Source of the DNA: Chloroflexota bacterium
Lineage (GTDB): Bacteria > Chloroflexota > UBA11872
Assembly: GCA_028873795.1 (NCBI GenBank)
Contig: JAPPNP010000060.1
Coordinates: 1-35,781, forward strand
Direction of reading: 5' to 3'
Length of the DNA: 35,781 bases
Position 1 is the stretch's first letter, and every line of letters starts with the position of its first letter. Both the position numbers and the translations under genes were made by a program. The notes under the pieces are model-generated. The model searched no databases, was not told the DNA's origin, and was given only the letters and a program-made list of their open reading frames with translations. Shown here in pieces: positions 22,764-30,618 of the stretch.

Positions 22764-23774
22764 TTAGCCCACACTCCCGGCTTCCGCCGGCTCGCCCCGG
22801 ACGAACGGCGCCAGCGTCCGTGCCGAAGGCAGCCGGGTTGCCCGCACGGCTGCCACGTCCGCCGCGATCTTCTCGGCCAACGTTTCGGTATCCGAGAAGG
22901 TCTCCTGCGGGCGCAGCCGCGAAACGAAAAACAGGCGCAGCGGCCGGTCGTAGAAGTCCTGCGCGGCGTCCAGCACGTGAGCCTCCACGACCCGTGGGTG
23001 CTCACCGTAGGTGGGACGCGTGCCGATGCTGATGGCGGCCCGCTGCGGCTGGGATCCGCCGACCGTGCTCAGGCCCGCATACACCCCGTCCCCGGGCACG
23101 CACAGCCATTCCGGATGGGAGACGTTGGCCGTGGCGAAACCCAGCTTCCGACCCTCGCCCGAGCCGCGCACGACCATGCCCTCCAGGCTGTAGGTCCGGC
23201 CCAAGCCGCTGTTGACGGCGTCGATGTCGCCGTCCGCCAGCGCGGCGCGAATCGTCGAGCTGCGATTGGTACCGGTCGGACCGTGCCACGCGATCTCCCG
23301 GTAGCGAAAGCCCAACTCGCGGCTGAGCGCCCGCAGCACCGGCGGAGTGCCGGCGCCACCCTTGCCGATACGGGCGTTCGGCCCCGACACCATTTCACGC
23401 ATGCCGGCCTCGTCGAGCAACCGGCTCAGGAACTCTCGCGGTTCTTGCTGGGCGAATTCGAGATCGAACGTGAGCACGACGATTGCGTCGACGCCGGTGG
23501 CCGCCATGAGCGCCAGGCGGTCGTGAAGCGTCGTCAGCAACGCGCGGGGCTGCGCCGGACGCAGGATCCACTCGGGCGGCGGCCACAGGGTGACCGCCAC
23601 GGCGCGGGTTCCGGGCGTTTCTTTGGCCGCGGCCACCGCGGCGCCCAGCAGGGCGCGGTGACCCTCGTGCACGCCGTCGAAGCGACCCAGCGTCAGCGCC
23701 GTCGGTGCGTGCGCGCCCAGCGCGCCAAGGTCGGCGTGCACCGGGCATCCGGCGATCTGCGCTGGCAGGTTCAT
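22764..23774 (-). CDS. ribF: bifunctional riboflavin kinase / FAD synthetase
   Basis: A 336-residue RibF that makes FMN from riboflavin and then FAD. The N-terminal nucleotidyltransferase opens TALTLGRFDGVHEGHRALL (about 25-43), with the HxGH motif as HEGH. The SSTIR motif (RSSTIRAALADGDIDA) and the C-terminal flavokinase start (GRTYSLEGMVVRG and GRKLGFATANV, the usual PTAN being ATAN) follow. Some FAD-domain residues are unusual, for example GPNARIGKG in place of the common GEDFRFGKG. The start is the ATG at 23774, which overlaps the truB stop as ATGA, giving translational coupling. An earlier in-frame ATG at 23807 would lie inside truB. Confidence 0.93.
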   Translation of the reverse strand: MNLPAQIAGCPVHADLGALGAHAPTALTLGRFDGVHEGHRALLGAAVAAAKETPGTRAVAVTLWPPPEWILRPAQPRALLTTLHDRLALMAATGVDAIVVLTFDLEFAQQEPREFLSRLLDEAGMREMVSGPNARIGKGGAGTPPVLRALSRELGFRYREIAWHGPTGTNRSSTIRAALADGDIDAVNSGLGRTYSLEGMVVRGSGEGRKLGFATANVSHPEWLCVPGDGVYAGLSTVGGSQPQRAAISIGTRPTYGEHPRVVEAHVLDAAQDFYDRPLRLFFVSRLRPQETFSDTETLAEKIAADVAAVRATRLPSARTLAPFVRGEPAEAGSVG

Positions 23775-24730
23775 GCCGCCGCCAGCATCACGCGCCGCTT
23801 CTGCCACCCGCCGTCCGCACGCTCCGCGACGCCCAGGAAGACTCCGGCGTCGTCATAGAAGCGGTGCAGCCCCGGCTCGCCGGGCGCCGCGCGCAGGTCG
23901 CGGCCGTGCACGAAATCCTCTCGATCGGATGCCGCGACGACGCACGCGGGCAGGTGGTCCAGGACCACGTCCGATGCATGCACGAGTCTCGCGAGCTCCG
24001 CCGACGACGCCTGGCGCAAGGCTACGAGGTCGATGGCCTCCGCCAGGGTAAACGGGCCCACGGCGGTGCGCACCAGCGCCAGCAGGGTCGCGCCACACCC
24101 AATCGTTTCGCCGATATCGCGGGCCAGGCTGCGGATGAAGGTCCCACGGCCGCACCGAACTTCGAGGGCCAGGACCAGCGCCGGCCGGCCGGCCTCGACA
24201 CCCTCCAGCAGCAGTCGGTTCTCGCGAACCGCCAGCGTGACGGTGCTCCGCGCCACGGGCGTAATCGCGTGCACGGCGACCTCCCGTTCCGGGGGCGTGA
24301 CGTCCTCGCCGGCCCGCGCCCGTGCGTAGGCGCGCCGGCCGTCGACCCGCACCGCCGACGCTGCCGGCGGGCGCTGGCGGATCACACCCACGAATCGCGG
24401 CAGCAGGCGCACGACCTGCGCCACGTCCGGGGACGGACGCGGCGCCGCCACGACATCCCCTTCGAGGTCGTCCGTGGTGGTCTGCACGCCGAAGAGCACG
24501 GCCGCCACATAGGTCTTGGGCGCCCGCAGCACGTGCTCGCTCAGCCGCGTGGCGCGGCCGATCGCCAGCGGCAGCACCCCGGCGGCCAGGGGGTCGAGCG
24601 TGCCGCAGTGGCCCACCCGTCGCCGGCCCAAGCAGCGACGCACCGCGTGCACCACGTCCGTCGAGCGCGCGCCGACCGGCTTGGACGCGACGAGAAACCC
24701 GCTTGGAGGGTCGGCTGGCGAGGTCACCAC
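23771..24730 (-). CDS. truB: tRNA pseudouridine-55 synthase
   Basis: A 319-residue TruB that converts U55 in the T-loop of tRNAs. The catalytic aspartate is Asp46 in GHCGTLDPLAAGVL. The family blocks KTYVAAVLFGVQTTTDD (about 72-88), RQRPPAASAVRVDGRRAY (about 118-135) and RCGRGTFIRSLARDIGE (about 192-208) are in order, followed by a C-terminal PUA-like part. The downstream ribF ATG overlaps its stop. About 40 nt separate it from rbfA. Confidence 0.95.
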   Translation of the reverse strand: MVTSPADPPSGFLVASKPVGARSTDVVHAVRRCLGRRRVGHCGTLDPLAAGVLPLAIGRATRLSEHVLRAPKTYVAAVLFGVQTTTDDLEGDVVAAPRPSPDVAQVVRLLPRFVGVIRQRPPAASAVRVDGRRAYARARAGEDVTPPEREVAVHAITPVARSTVTLAVRENRLLLEGVEAGRPALVLALEVRCGRGTFIRSLARDIGETIGCGATLLALVRTAVGPFTLAEAIDLVALRQASSAELARLVHASDVVLDHLPACVVAASDREDFVHGRDLRAAPGEPGLHRFYDDAGVFLGVAERADGGWQKRRVMLAAA

Positions 24731-24771
24731 GCGTCAGTGCTGATGGCGAGTCGCGCGATGCCGTGCGGCGC

Positions 24772-25155
24772 TCACTCAGACCGATCGGTCGGGAGGTTTG
24801 CGCCGGGGTTTGCATCTTCGTGGCGCTCATCCAGCACCTGCCGCAGGCGCTCTTCCGTCACCATCGCCGGGTCGAGCTGAAACCTGATCTCGGGCGTAAA
24901 TCGCAGCCGCAATCGCGCGCTCAGCTCGCGGCGAACCACGCCCGCCGCTCGCTCCAGCGCCTCGAGCGCCTCTTCGCACTGCTCCGCATCGCCGAGCACG
25001 GTCACAAAGACGGTGGCCCGGCGAAGGTCGGGGCTCACCTGCGCCCGATTTACCGTCGCAAGTCGAATCTTCGGGTCGCCGAGCGTGAAGCGGACGATCT
25101 CCCCGGCTTCGCGGGCAATCTGCGCGGCGATGCGCTCCGGACGGCGCGTGGGCAT
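24772..25155 (-). CDS. rbfA: ribosome-binding factor A
   Basis: A 127-residue RbfA, a KH-fold protein needed for late maturation of the 30S subunit and cold adaptation. Recognised by RPERIAAQIAREAGEIV (5-21), DPKIRLATVNRAQVSPDLRR (27-46), the ATVFVTVLGD strand, and the LRLRFTPEIRFQLDPAM ending. The short C-terminal tail is acidic and polar. It begins 17 nt after the infB stop. Confidence 0.95.
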   Translation of the reverse strand: MPTRRPERIAAQIAREAGEIVRFTLGDPKIRLATVNRAQVSPDLRRATVFVTVLGDAEQCEEALEALERAAGVVRRELSARLRLRFTPEIRFQLDPAMVTEERLRQVLDERHEDANPGANLPTDRSE

Positions 25156-25172
25156 GCGGTCGGCTCCGACGA

Positions 25173-27044
25173 TCAGGGCTGACGAGTCTCGGTGTGGAAG
25201 ACCTCGATGATGTCCGCAAGCTCGATGTTCGTCGTCGTCTGGACGCCCAGCCCGCAGTCGAAGCCTTCCCGCACTTCCTCCACCGGATCGGCAAATCGCC
25301 GCAGCGTGCTGATCCGACCCTGCCCGATCTCATCGCCGCGGCGGAGGATGCGCACGTCGGCGCCCCGGTAGATGCGGCCGGTCAGCATCATGCCGCCGAC
25401 GATCTGCAGCGTCCGTTCGCTGCGGAACTCGCCGCGAATCTCGAGCCGCCCGTCGATCACCTCGAATTCCTCGGGTTCCAGGAGTCCTCGCAGGGCGGCG
25501 TCGACTTCGTCGATGAGCTCGTAGATCGTGAAGTAGACCCGCACGTCCACGCCCTGGCGGTCGGCCTCGGCGCGGGCGGCCGGGTCGATTCGCACGTCGA
25601 AGCCCACCACGATGCCCTCGGCGGCGGCGGCAAGATTCACATCCGATTCCGTGATCGTGCCCACGCCCTCGTAGATCACCACGGCCCGCGTGCGAGCCTC
25701 GCCGACGTCGCCCAGCGATTTCACCACCGCGGCCGCCGCACCGTCCGTGCTGGCCTTCACCACCACGCTCAGTTGGTGGAGCTGGCCGGCGGTCATCTGC
25801 GCCGCCAGTTGCTCCAGGCTTAGGCGGATCGCCTGCTCGCCGCCGCCGCGTTGCGCCGCGGACCGTTCGGCGCGCCGGCGGCGCTTGCTCCGCTTCGCCA
25901 CGCGCAGTTCATCGCCGGCGGTAGGCGTCGACTCGAGGCCGACCACCTGCACCGGCGTGGACGGCCCGGCCTCTTTCAGTCGCTCGCCGTTGTGGTCGTA
26001 GAGCGCGCGCACGCGACCCTCGACGTTGCCCACCTGCACGTGGTCGCCGACGCTGAGCGTGCCGCTCGTGACGATGGCGCTCGCGATGGGACCCTGACTG
26101 CGATCCAGCCGCGTCTCGATCACCGTGGCGACGGCCGGTCCGTCCGCGGGCGCGCGCAGCTCCTCGAGTTGCGCCGTCAGATTGATGTACTCCAGCAGCT
26201 CGTCGATGCCGTCGCCCTGTTCGGCGGAAAGCGGCACGGCCACCACGTCGCCGCCGTAGGCTTCCACCACCACTTGATGCTCGGTCAGCTGCTGATAGGC
26301 CCGCTCCGGGTTGGCCGTGGGCAAGTCGATCTTGTTGACCGCCATGATCATCGGCACGCCGGCGGCCCGGGCGTGTCCAATGGCCTCCACCGTCTGCGGC
26401 ATCACGCCGTCATCGGCCGCCACCACCACGACGACGATGTCGGTCACTCCGGCGCCGCGCGCGCGCATGGCGGTGAAGGCCTCGTGACCCGGCGTGTCGA
26501 TGAACGTGATCGCGCCCTCGGCGGTCGTCACCTGATAGGCGCCGATGCTCTGGGTGATCCCGCCGTGCTCGCCCGCGGCGATCTGCGTCTGCCGGATGGC
26601 GTCCAGTAGCGTGGTTTTGCCATGGTCGACGTGACCCATCACCGTCACCACGGGCGGGCGCGGATCGCCCGACTTGGGCTCGTCGTCCGCTGCGGCCGCG
26701 TCGGCGTCGGTCGCCGCTGCCGGCGGCGCGTCGGCCGCTTCCTCCGTGACGTCGATGCCGAACTTGGCCAACACCGCCCGGGCGGTGTCCCGGTCGATGG
26801 CGGCGTTGATGGTCGCCAGCACATTGCGCGAGAGCAGCTCGACAATGATGTCGGTGCTTTCGACCTCCGCGCGCTCGGCGATCTGCGCGATGGTGGCGGT
26901 CTCGGGCAGGGGGACCGTGCGCATCGGCGCGGCTTCCGGCGCCGCGGGCGCCGGGGCGGGCGTCGACGGCTGCGGCGGCGGGGCCTTGCGGCGGCCGCCG
27001 GGTCGCGAAGGTGCGCGCCGCGCCGGGCGGCGACCACGCGCCAC
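25173..27044 (-). CDS. infB: translation initiation factor IF-2
   Basis: A 623-residue GTPase that places initiator tRNA on the 30S subunit. After a basic Pro/Ala-rich N-terminus and an IF-2N domain (about 40-100, [20 protein letters not shown]), an acidic Ala linker leads to the G domain: G1 GHVDHGKTT (137-145), G3 DTPGH (183-187) and G4 NKID (237-240). Domains II to IV follow, ending [20 protein letters not shown]. The N-terminus is short compared with E. coli. It starts with GTG one base after the ylxR stop. Confidence 0.97.
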   Translation of the reverse strand: MARGRRPARRAPSRPGGRRKAPPPQPSTPAPAPAAPEAAPMRTVPLPETATIAQIAERAEVESTDIIVELLSRNVLATINAAIDRDTARAVLAKFGIDVTEEAADAPPAAATDADAAAADDEPKSGDPRPPVVTVMGHVDHGKTTLLDAIRQTQIAAGEHGGITQSIGAYQVTTAEGAITFIDTPGHEAFTAMRARGAGVTDIVVVVVAADDGVMPQTVEAIGHARAAGVPMIMAVNKIDLPTANPERAYQQLTEHQVVVEAYGGDVVAVPLSAEQGDGIDELLEYINLTAQLEELRAPADGPAVATVIETRLDRSQGPIASAIVTSGTLSVGDHVQVGNVEGRVRALYDHNGERLKEAGPSTPVQVVGLESTPTAGDELRVAKRSKRRRRAERSAAQRGGGEQAIRLSLEQLAAQMTAGQLHQLSVVVKASTDGAAAAVVKSLGDVGEARTRAVVIYEGVGTITESDVNLAAAAEGIVVGFDVRIDPAARAEADRQGVDVRVYFTIYELIDEVDAALRGLLEPEEFEVIDGRLEIRGEFRSERTLQIVGGMMLTGRIYRGADVRILRRGDEIGQGRISTLRRFADPVEEVREGFDCGLGVQTTTNIELADIIEVFHTETRQP

Positions 27045-27045
27045 G

Positions 27046-27339
27046 CTAGTCGCTCATCGCGGGTGCGAGGCGCTGCTCGCGCACGGTTGCCATTTCATGG
27101 CCCAACTCGTCGATGATCGCCTCGGGAATGGTTACGCGAAGCTGGGTCGCCAGCGCGCCGCGCTTGACGGCCGTGGTCCAACACGCCTCATCGGTGCACA
27201 TGTAGGCGCCGCGACCGGGCGCGCGCCCGCCCGCGTCGAGCTCGACCGCTCCCGCGGGGGTGCGCACGATGCGCACAAGCTCGCGCTTGGAGCGCTTGGT
27301 GCGGCAGGCGATGCAGGTGCGTTGAGGCTGGTGACGCAG
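27046..27339 (-). CDS. ylxR: YlxR/RnpM-type RNA-binding protein, probable CTG start
   Basis: A 97-residue YlxR (DUF448) protein; members bind RNA, and the Bacillus homologue has been reported to modulate RNase P. The family signature QRTCIACRTKRSKRELVRIV, GRGAYMC and the late helix are all present. The first ATG/GTG in frame (27276) lies after the RTCIACR motif, so starting there would remove it. From the TGA about 70 nt upstream of the motif to that GTG there is no ATG, GTG or TTG. A CTG at 27339 has GGAG eight bases before it and is the best start. It overlaps nothing; the nusA stop is two bases upstream. Confidence 0.82.
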   Translation of the reverse strand: MRHQPQRTCIACRTKRSKRELVRIVRTPAGAVELDAGGRAPGRGAYMCTDEACWTTAVKRGALATQLRVTIPEAIIDELGHEMATVREQRLAPAMSD

Positions 27340-27341
27340 AG

Positions 27342-28532
27342 CTATGTCTCCGCGGACTCGGCCGCCGGACGCTCGGCGGTGGCGCCGGCCACGTCCGCAT
27401 CGATTTCAGCGTCGCCGTCGGCCGCGTCACCCGATCCGTTGCTCTCCGCAGTGTCCGCGCTGACGATCTCCTCGTCGGGCGCCGCCACGCCTCGGGTTTC
27501 GGCGGGCGCCGACGCGTCGCGAATGTTGATGCGGAATCCGGTCAGACGCGCGGCAAGTCGTGAATTCTGCCCTTCGCGACCGATGGCCAGCGACACCATG
27601 TCCGGATGCACGAAGACATCGGCCGTGCGTTCGGTTGGGCTGATGTGCACCGTCTGGACCCGGGCCGGGCTCAGCGAGTTCGCCACGAATGCGCGCGGCT
27701 CCGCCGCCCACTCGATGATCTCGGCCTTCTCCTGTCCCAACTCGCGCAGGATGTTCTGAATGCGCGTGCCGCGCATGCCCACGCAGGCGCCAACGGGATC
27801 CAGCCCGTCCTGCAGCGAGCGCACCGCGACCTTGGAGCGCACGCCCGCGTCCCGCGCGATGCCGGTGATCTCCACCAGGCCGTTTTGAATCTCCGGAACC
27901 TCGCGCTCGAACAGCCGCCGCACGAAATCCGCGTGTCCGCGCGAGACCCGCAGCTGCGTCCCGCGCCCGCCCTCGGCGACCTCGAGCAGGAGCACGCGCA
28001 ATCGCTGACCCACGCGATAGAACTCGCCGGGAATCTGCTCGGCGACCGGCATGATGGCCTCGGCGCGACCCAGTTCCACGAACACGCCGCGAGACTCCAC
28101 CCGTGTCACCCGACCCACCAGGATCTCGCCCTGGTGCTCGATGAACTGGGTGTAGACCTCCATCTGCTCGGCGTCGCGCAACGCCTGTTGCATGGCCTGC
28201 CGCGCCCGCTGCGTCGCGATGCGCCCGAAATTCGGCGGCGTCACGTCGATCTGGAAAATCTCGCCTAGCGGGACCGTCTCGTCATAGGACCGGGCGTCGC
28301 TGAGCGAAATCTCCCGTAACGGATCGGTGACCTCGTCGACCACGGTCTTGTTCGCGTAAATGGTGGCCTCGCCCGTATCCGGCGAGATCTCGACATCGAT
28401 GTCGTCATACTCGGTGTCGGAATCCAGGTAGGCGGACGCCACGGCCGTGCGGAGCGAGTCGAGGACGGCGTCGACTTGGATGCCCTTCTCGTCGGCAAGC
28501 TGCTGCAGGGCGAGAATGAACTCGCTGCGCAT
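27342..28532 (-). CDS. nusA: transcription elongation/termination factor NusA
   Basis: A 396-residue NusA that binds RNA polymerase and promotes pausing, termination and antitermination. The N-terminal domain (1 to about 125) is followed by the S1 domain (ILVGRVTRVESRGVFVELGR, 137-156) and two KH domains with loops GMRG (252-255) and GREG (318-321). The C-terminal 50 residues are acidic and Ala/Glu-rich, not a second RNA-binding repeat, so it is the short form without the two AR domains of E. coli. A strong AAGGAGG precedes the ATG. A candidate promoter and hairpin lie in the gap upstream. Confidence 0.95.
   Translation of the reverse strand: MRSEFILALQQLADEKGIQVDAVLDSLRTAVASAYLDSDTEYDDIDVEISPDTGEATIYANKTVVDEVTDPLREISLSDARSYDETVPLGEIFQIDVTPPNFGRIATQRARQAMQQALRDAEQMEVYTQFIEHQGEILVGRVTRVESRGVFVELGRAEAIMPVAEQIPGEFYRVGQRLRVLLLEVAEGGRGTQLRVSRGHADFVRRLFEREVPEIQNGLVEITGIARDAGVRSKVAVRSLQDGLDPVGACVGMRGTRIQNILRELGQEKAEIIEWAAEPRAFVANSLSPARVQTVHISPTERTADVFVHPDMVSLAIGREGQNSRLAARLTGFRINIRDASAPAETRGVAAPDEEIVSADTAESNGSGDAADGDAEIDADVAGATAERPAAESAET
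27348..27351 (-). promoter_or_regulatory. Shine-Dalgarno site that supports the CTG start of ylxR
   Basis: GGAG on the minus strand, inside the last codons of nusA, eight bases before the CTG at 27339. Confidence 0.55.
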
Positions 28533-28581
28533 CGCTGCCTCCTTCGGGCTTTTGTTCTAGTCCCTCCCCAGAGACAAAGAA

Positions 28582-28600
28582 AAGCGGGCCCCGTCCGCTT
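28582..28600 (-). promoter_or_regulatory. hairpin in the nusA leader, possible attenuator
   Basis: On the minus strand AAGCGG, seven bases, CCGCTT, then a T-rich stretch TTCTTTG. It lies about 50-70 nt before the nusA ATG and downstream of the TATACT box. The stem of six and the short T-run are terminator-like but weak. Confidence 0.35.
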
Positions 28601-28630
28601 CGAGAAGTCGCCGCTGGGCCGCTCCCTCAA

Positions 28631-28639
28631 AGTATATCA
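28631..28639 (-). promoter_or_regulatory. extended -10 promoter for nusA
   Basis: TGATATACT on the minus strand gives TATACT with an upstream TGN, about 100 nt before the nusA ATG. No good -35 is visible, as is usual for extended -10 promoters. Confidence 0.4.
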
Positions 28640-28679
28640 CCGAGCGGTCTGCGTCGCGAGGCCGATCGCACCGACGGCG

Positions 28680-28764
28680 CACCTCAATTTGCTTTTGCTG
28701 CGTCAAAAATATCGGCGATATAGGTAGGATGTTGTATTTGCTCCTACAAAAATGATGGGTGTGG
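28680..28764. other. AT-rich island between lepA and nusA
   Basis: An unusually AT-rich stretch for this DNA. It carries a 13-nt palindrome ATATCGGCGATAT (28709-28721) and an inverted repeat GTAGGA (28724-28729)/TCCTAC (28742-28747). It may hold control sites for the nusA promoter. Confidence 0.4.
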
Positions 28765-30606
28765 CTAGGCCCGCCGCCGACGCGTTCCGCCCGGCCCGCC
28801 CGATCGCAGCACGGCCGTAAACGCTTCCTGCGGCACGTCGATCTGGCCCACCCGCTTGAGGCGCCGCTTCCCGGCCTTTTGCGCCTCCAGCAGCTTGCGC
28901 TTGCGGCTCACGTCGCGGCCGTAGCACTTGGCCAGCACGTCCTTCCGCACCGGCCGCACGGTCTCCCGCGCCACGATCCGCGAGCCCACCGCCGCCTGCA
29001 CGCTCACCTCGAACTGTTGCCGTGGAATCTCGCGCTTGAGGCGCAGGGCCAGGTCGCGCCCGATTTCCGCCGCGCGGGCCCGGGGCACGATCGTCGACAG
29101 CGCGTCGACCATCTGCCCGTTGAGCCGCATGTCGAGCCGCACGAAGTCCCCGGCCCGGTACTCCCCGAACGTGTAGTCGAGCGATCCATATCCCCGTGTC
29201 GAAGATTTGAGCGCGTCGAAGAACTCCGTCAGCATCTCGCCGAGCGGCAGGCCGTATTCCAGCAGCACGCGCGTCGGCTCGAGGTACTCGAGTCGCCGAT
29301 GCTCGCCACGCCGGGCTTGTAGCAGCTCGATCACCGCCCCGAGGTGAGCCTCGGGCGTCACGACGGTCACCACCATCCACGGCTCGCGCACCTCGGCGAT
29401 CTGCGACGGTTCCGGCAGCTCCGCCGGGCTGTCCACCCGCACCACCTCGCCGTCCCGCCTCGCCACCTCGTACTCGACCTGTGGCGTAGTGAGCACCAGC
29501 TCCAGCTCGTACTCGCGCTCCAGGCGCTCGCGCACGATGTCCATGTGCAGCACCCCGAGGAATCCGCAGCGAAACCCGAATCCCAGCGCCGCGGACTGCT
29601 CCGGCTGGCTGACGATCGCGGGGTCGCTGAGCCGCAGGCGGTCCAGCGCGTCGCGCAGGGCCGTGTAGCCCTCCGGATCGGTGGAGTAGAGGCTGGCGAA
29701 GACCAGCGGCTTGGGCGTCCGGTATCCCGCCAGCGGCTGCCTGGCCGGCGCGTGCTCGTGGGTCACGGTGTCGCCCACCGGCCACTCGCGAACCTCCTTG
29801 AGCCCCGTGGCCACGTAGCCCACGTGGCCCGTCGTCAGCGTCTCGCGGGCGCTCACCGCCGGGGTGAACACGCCGGTTTCGACCGCCTCCGCGCGAGTGC
29901 CGGCCTGCATCAGCCGCAGCCGGTCGAGCCGGTGCAGCGACCCATCGAACACCCGCACGCTCGCCACCACGCCCCGGTGCTGGTCATAGCTCGAATCGAC
30001 CACCAGCGCCCGCAGCGGGGCGGCAGGATCGCCCGCGGGCGGCGGGACGGCCGCGACGATCCGGCGCAAGAGCTCGTCGACGCCCTCGCCGGACTTGGCG
30101 GAGACCTGCAGCACCTCCGCGACGCTCGTGCCCAGAAAGTCCGCCACCTCCTGGGCCACGACATCCGCTTGGGCGGTCGGCAGATCGATCTTGTTGACCA
30201 CCGGAATCACGGCCAGATCGTGTTCCACCGCCACGTACGCATTGGCCAGGGTCTGGGCTTCGATGCCTTGCGTGGCGTCCACCAGCAGCACCGCGCCTTC
30301 GCAGGCGGCCAGGGATCGTGAGACTTCATAGCTGAAATCCACGTGGCCCGGCGTGTCGATGAGATTCAGCGTGTAGCCGGTGCCATCCAGGTCCAGCGAC
30401 ATGCGCACCGGGTGCGCCTTGATAGTGATGCCGCGCTCGCGCTCCAGGTCCATCGAATCCAGCACCTGGTCGCGCATCTGGCGGGCCGACAGCGTGGCCG
30501 TGCGCTCCAGCATGCGGTCGGCCAGCGTGGACTTGCCGTGATCGATGTGGGCGATGATGCAGAAGTTGCGCGTGTGCGCCTGGTCACCGCCGCCGTCGTG
30601 GTTCAT
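28765..30606 (-). CDS. lepA: translation elongation factor 4 (LepA)
   Basis: A 613-residue ribosome-associated GTPase of the LepA/EF4 family. G1 is AHIDHGKST (19-27), switch and G3 are ERERGITIKAH and DTPGH (84-88), and G4 is NKID (138-141). The family's ALGFGFRCGFLGVLHMDI block and the C-terminal LepA-only domain (VLAKCYGRDVSRKRKLLEAQ, then KAGKRRLKRVGQIDVPQEAF) confirm the assignment over EF-G or TypA. The end is slightly longer than usual, with a Gly/Arg tail. Twelve nt separate it from the murJ stop. Its placement before nusA is unusual, since rimP is normally there. Confidence 0.97.
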   Translation of the reverse strand: MNHDGGGDQAHTRNFCIIAHIDHGKSTLADRMLERTATLSARQMRDQVLDSMDLERERGITIKAHPVRMSLDLDGTGYTLNLIDTPGHVDFSYEVSRSLAACEGAVLLVDATQGIEAQTLANAYVAVEHDLAVIPVVNKIDLPTAQADVVAQEVADFLGTSVAEVLQVSAKSGEGVDELLRRIVAAVPPPAGDPAAPLRALVVDSSYDQHRGVVASVRVFDGSLHRLDRLRLMQAGTRAEAVETGVFTPAVSARETLTTGHVGYVATGLKEVREWPVGDTVTHEHAPARQPLAGYRTPKPLVFASLYSTDPEGYTALRDALDRLRLSDPAIVSQPEQSAALGFGFRCGFLGVLHMDIVRERLEREYELELVLTTPQVEYEVARRDGEVVRVDSPAELPEPSQIAEVREPWMVVTVVTPEAHLGAVIELLQARRGEHRRLEYLEPTRVLLEYGLPLGEMLTEFFDALKSSTRGYGSLDYTFGEYRAGDFVRLDMRLNGQMVDALSTIVPRARAAEIGRDLALRLKREIPRQQFEVSVQAAVGSRIVARETVRPVRKDVLAKCYGRDVSRKRKLLEAQKAGKRRLKRVGQIDVPQEAFTAVLRSGGPGGTRRRRA

Positions 30607-30618
30607 GCGTGATTCTAT

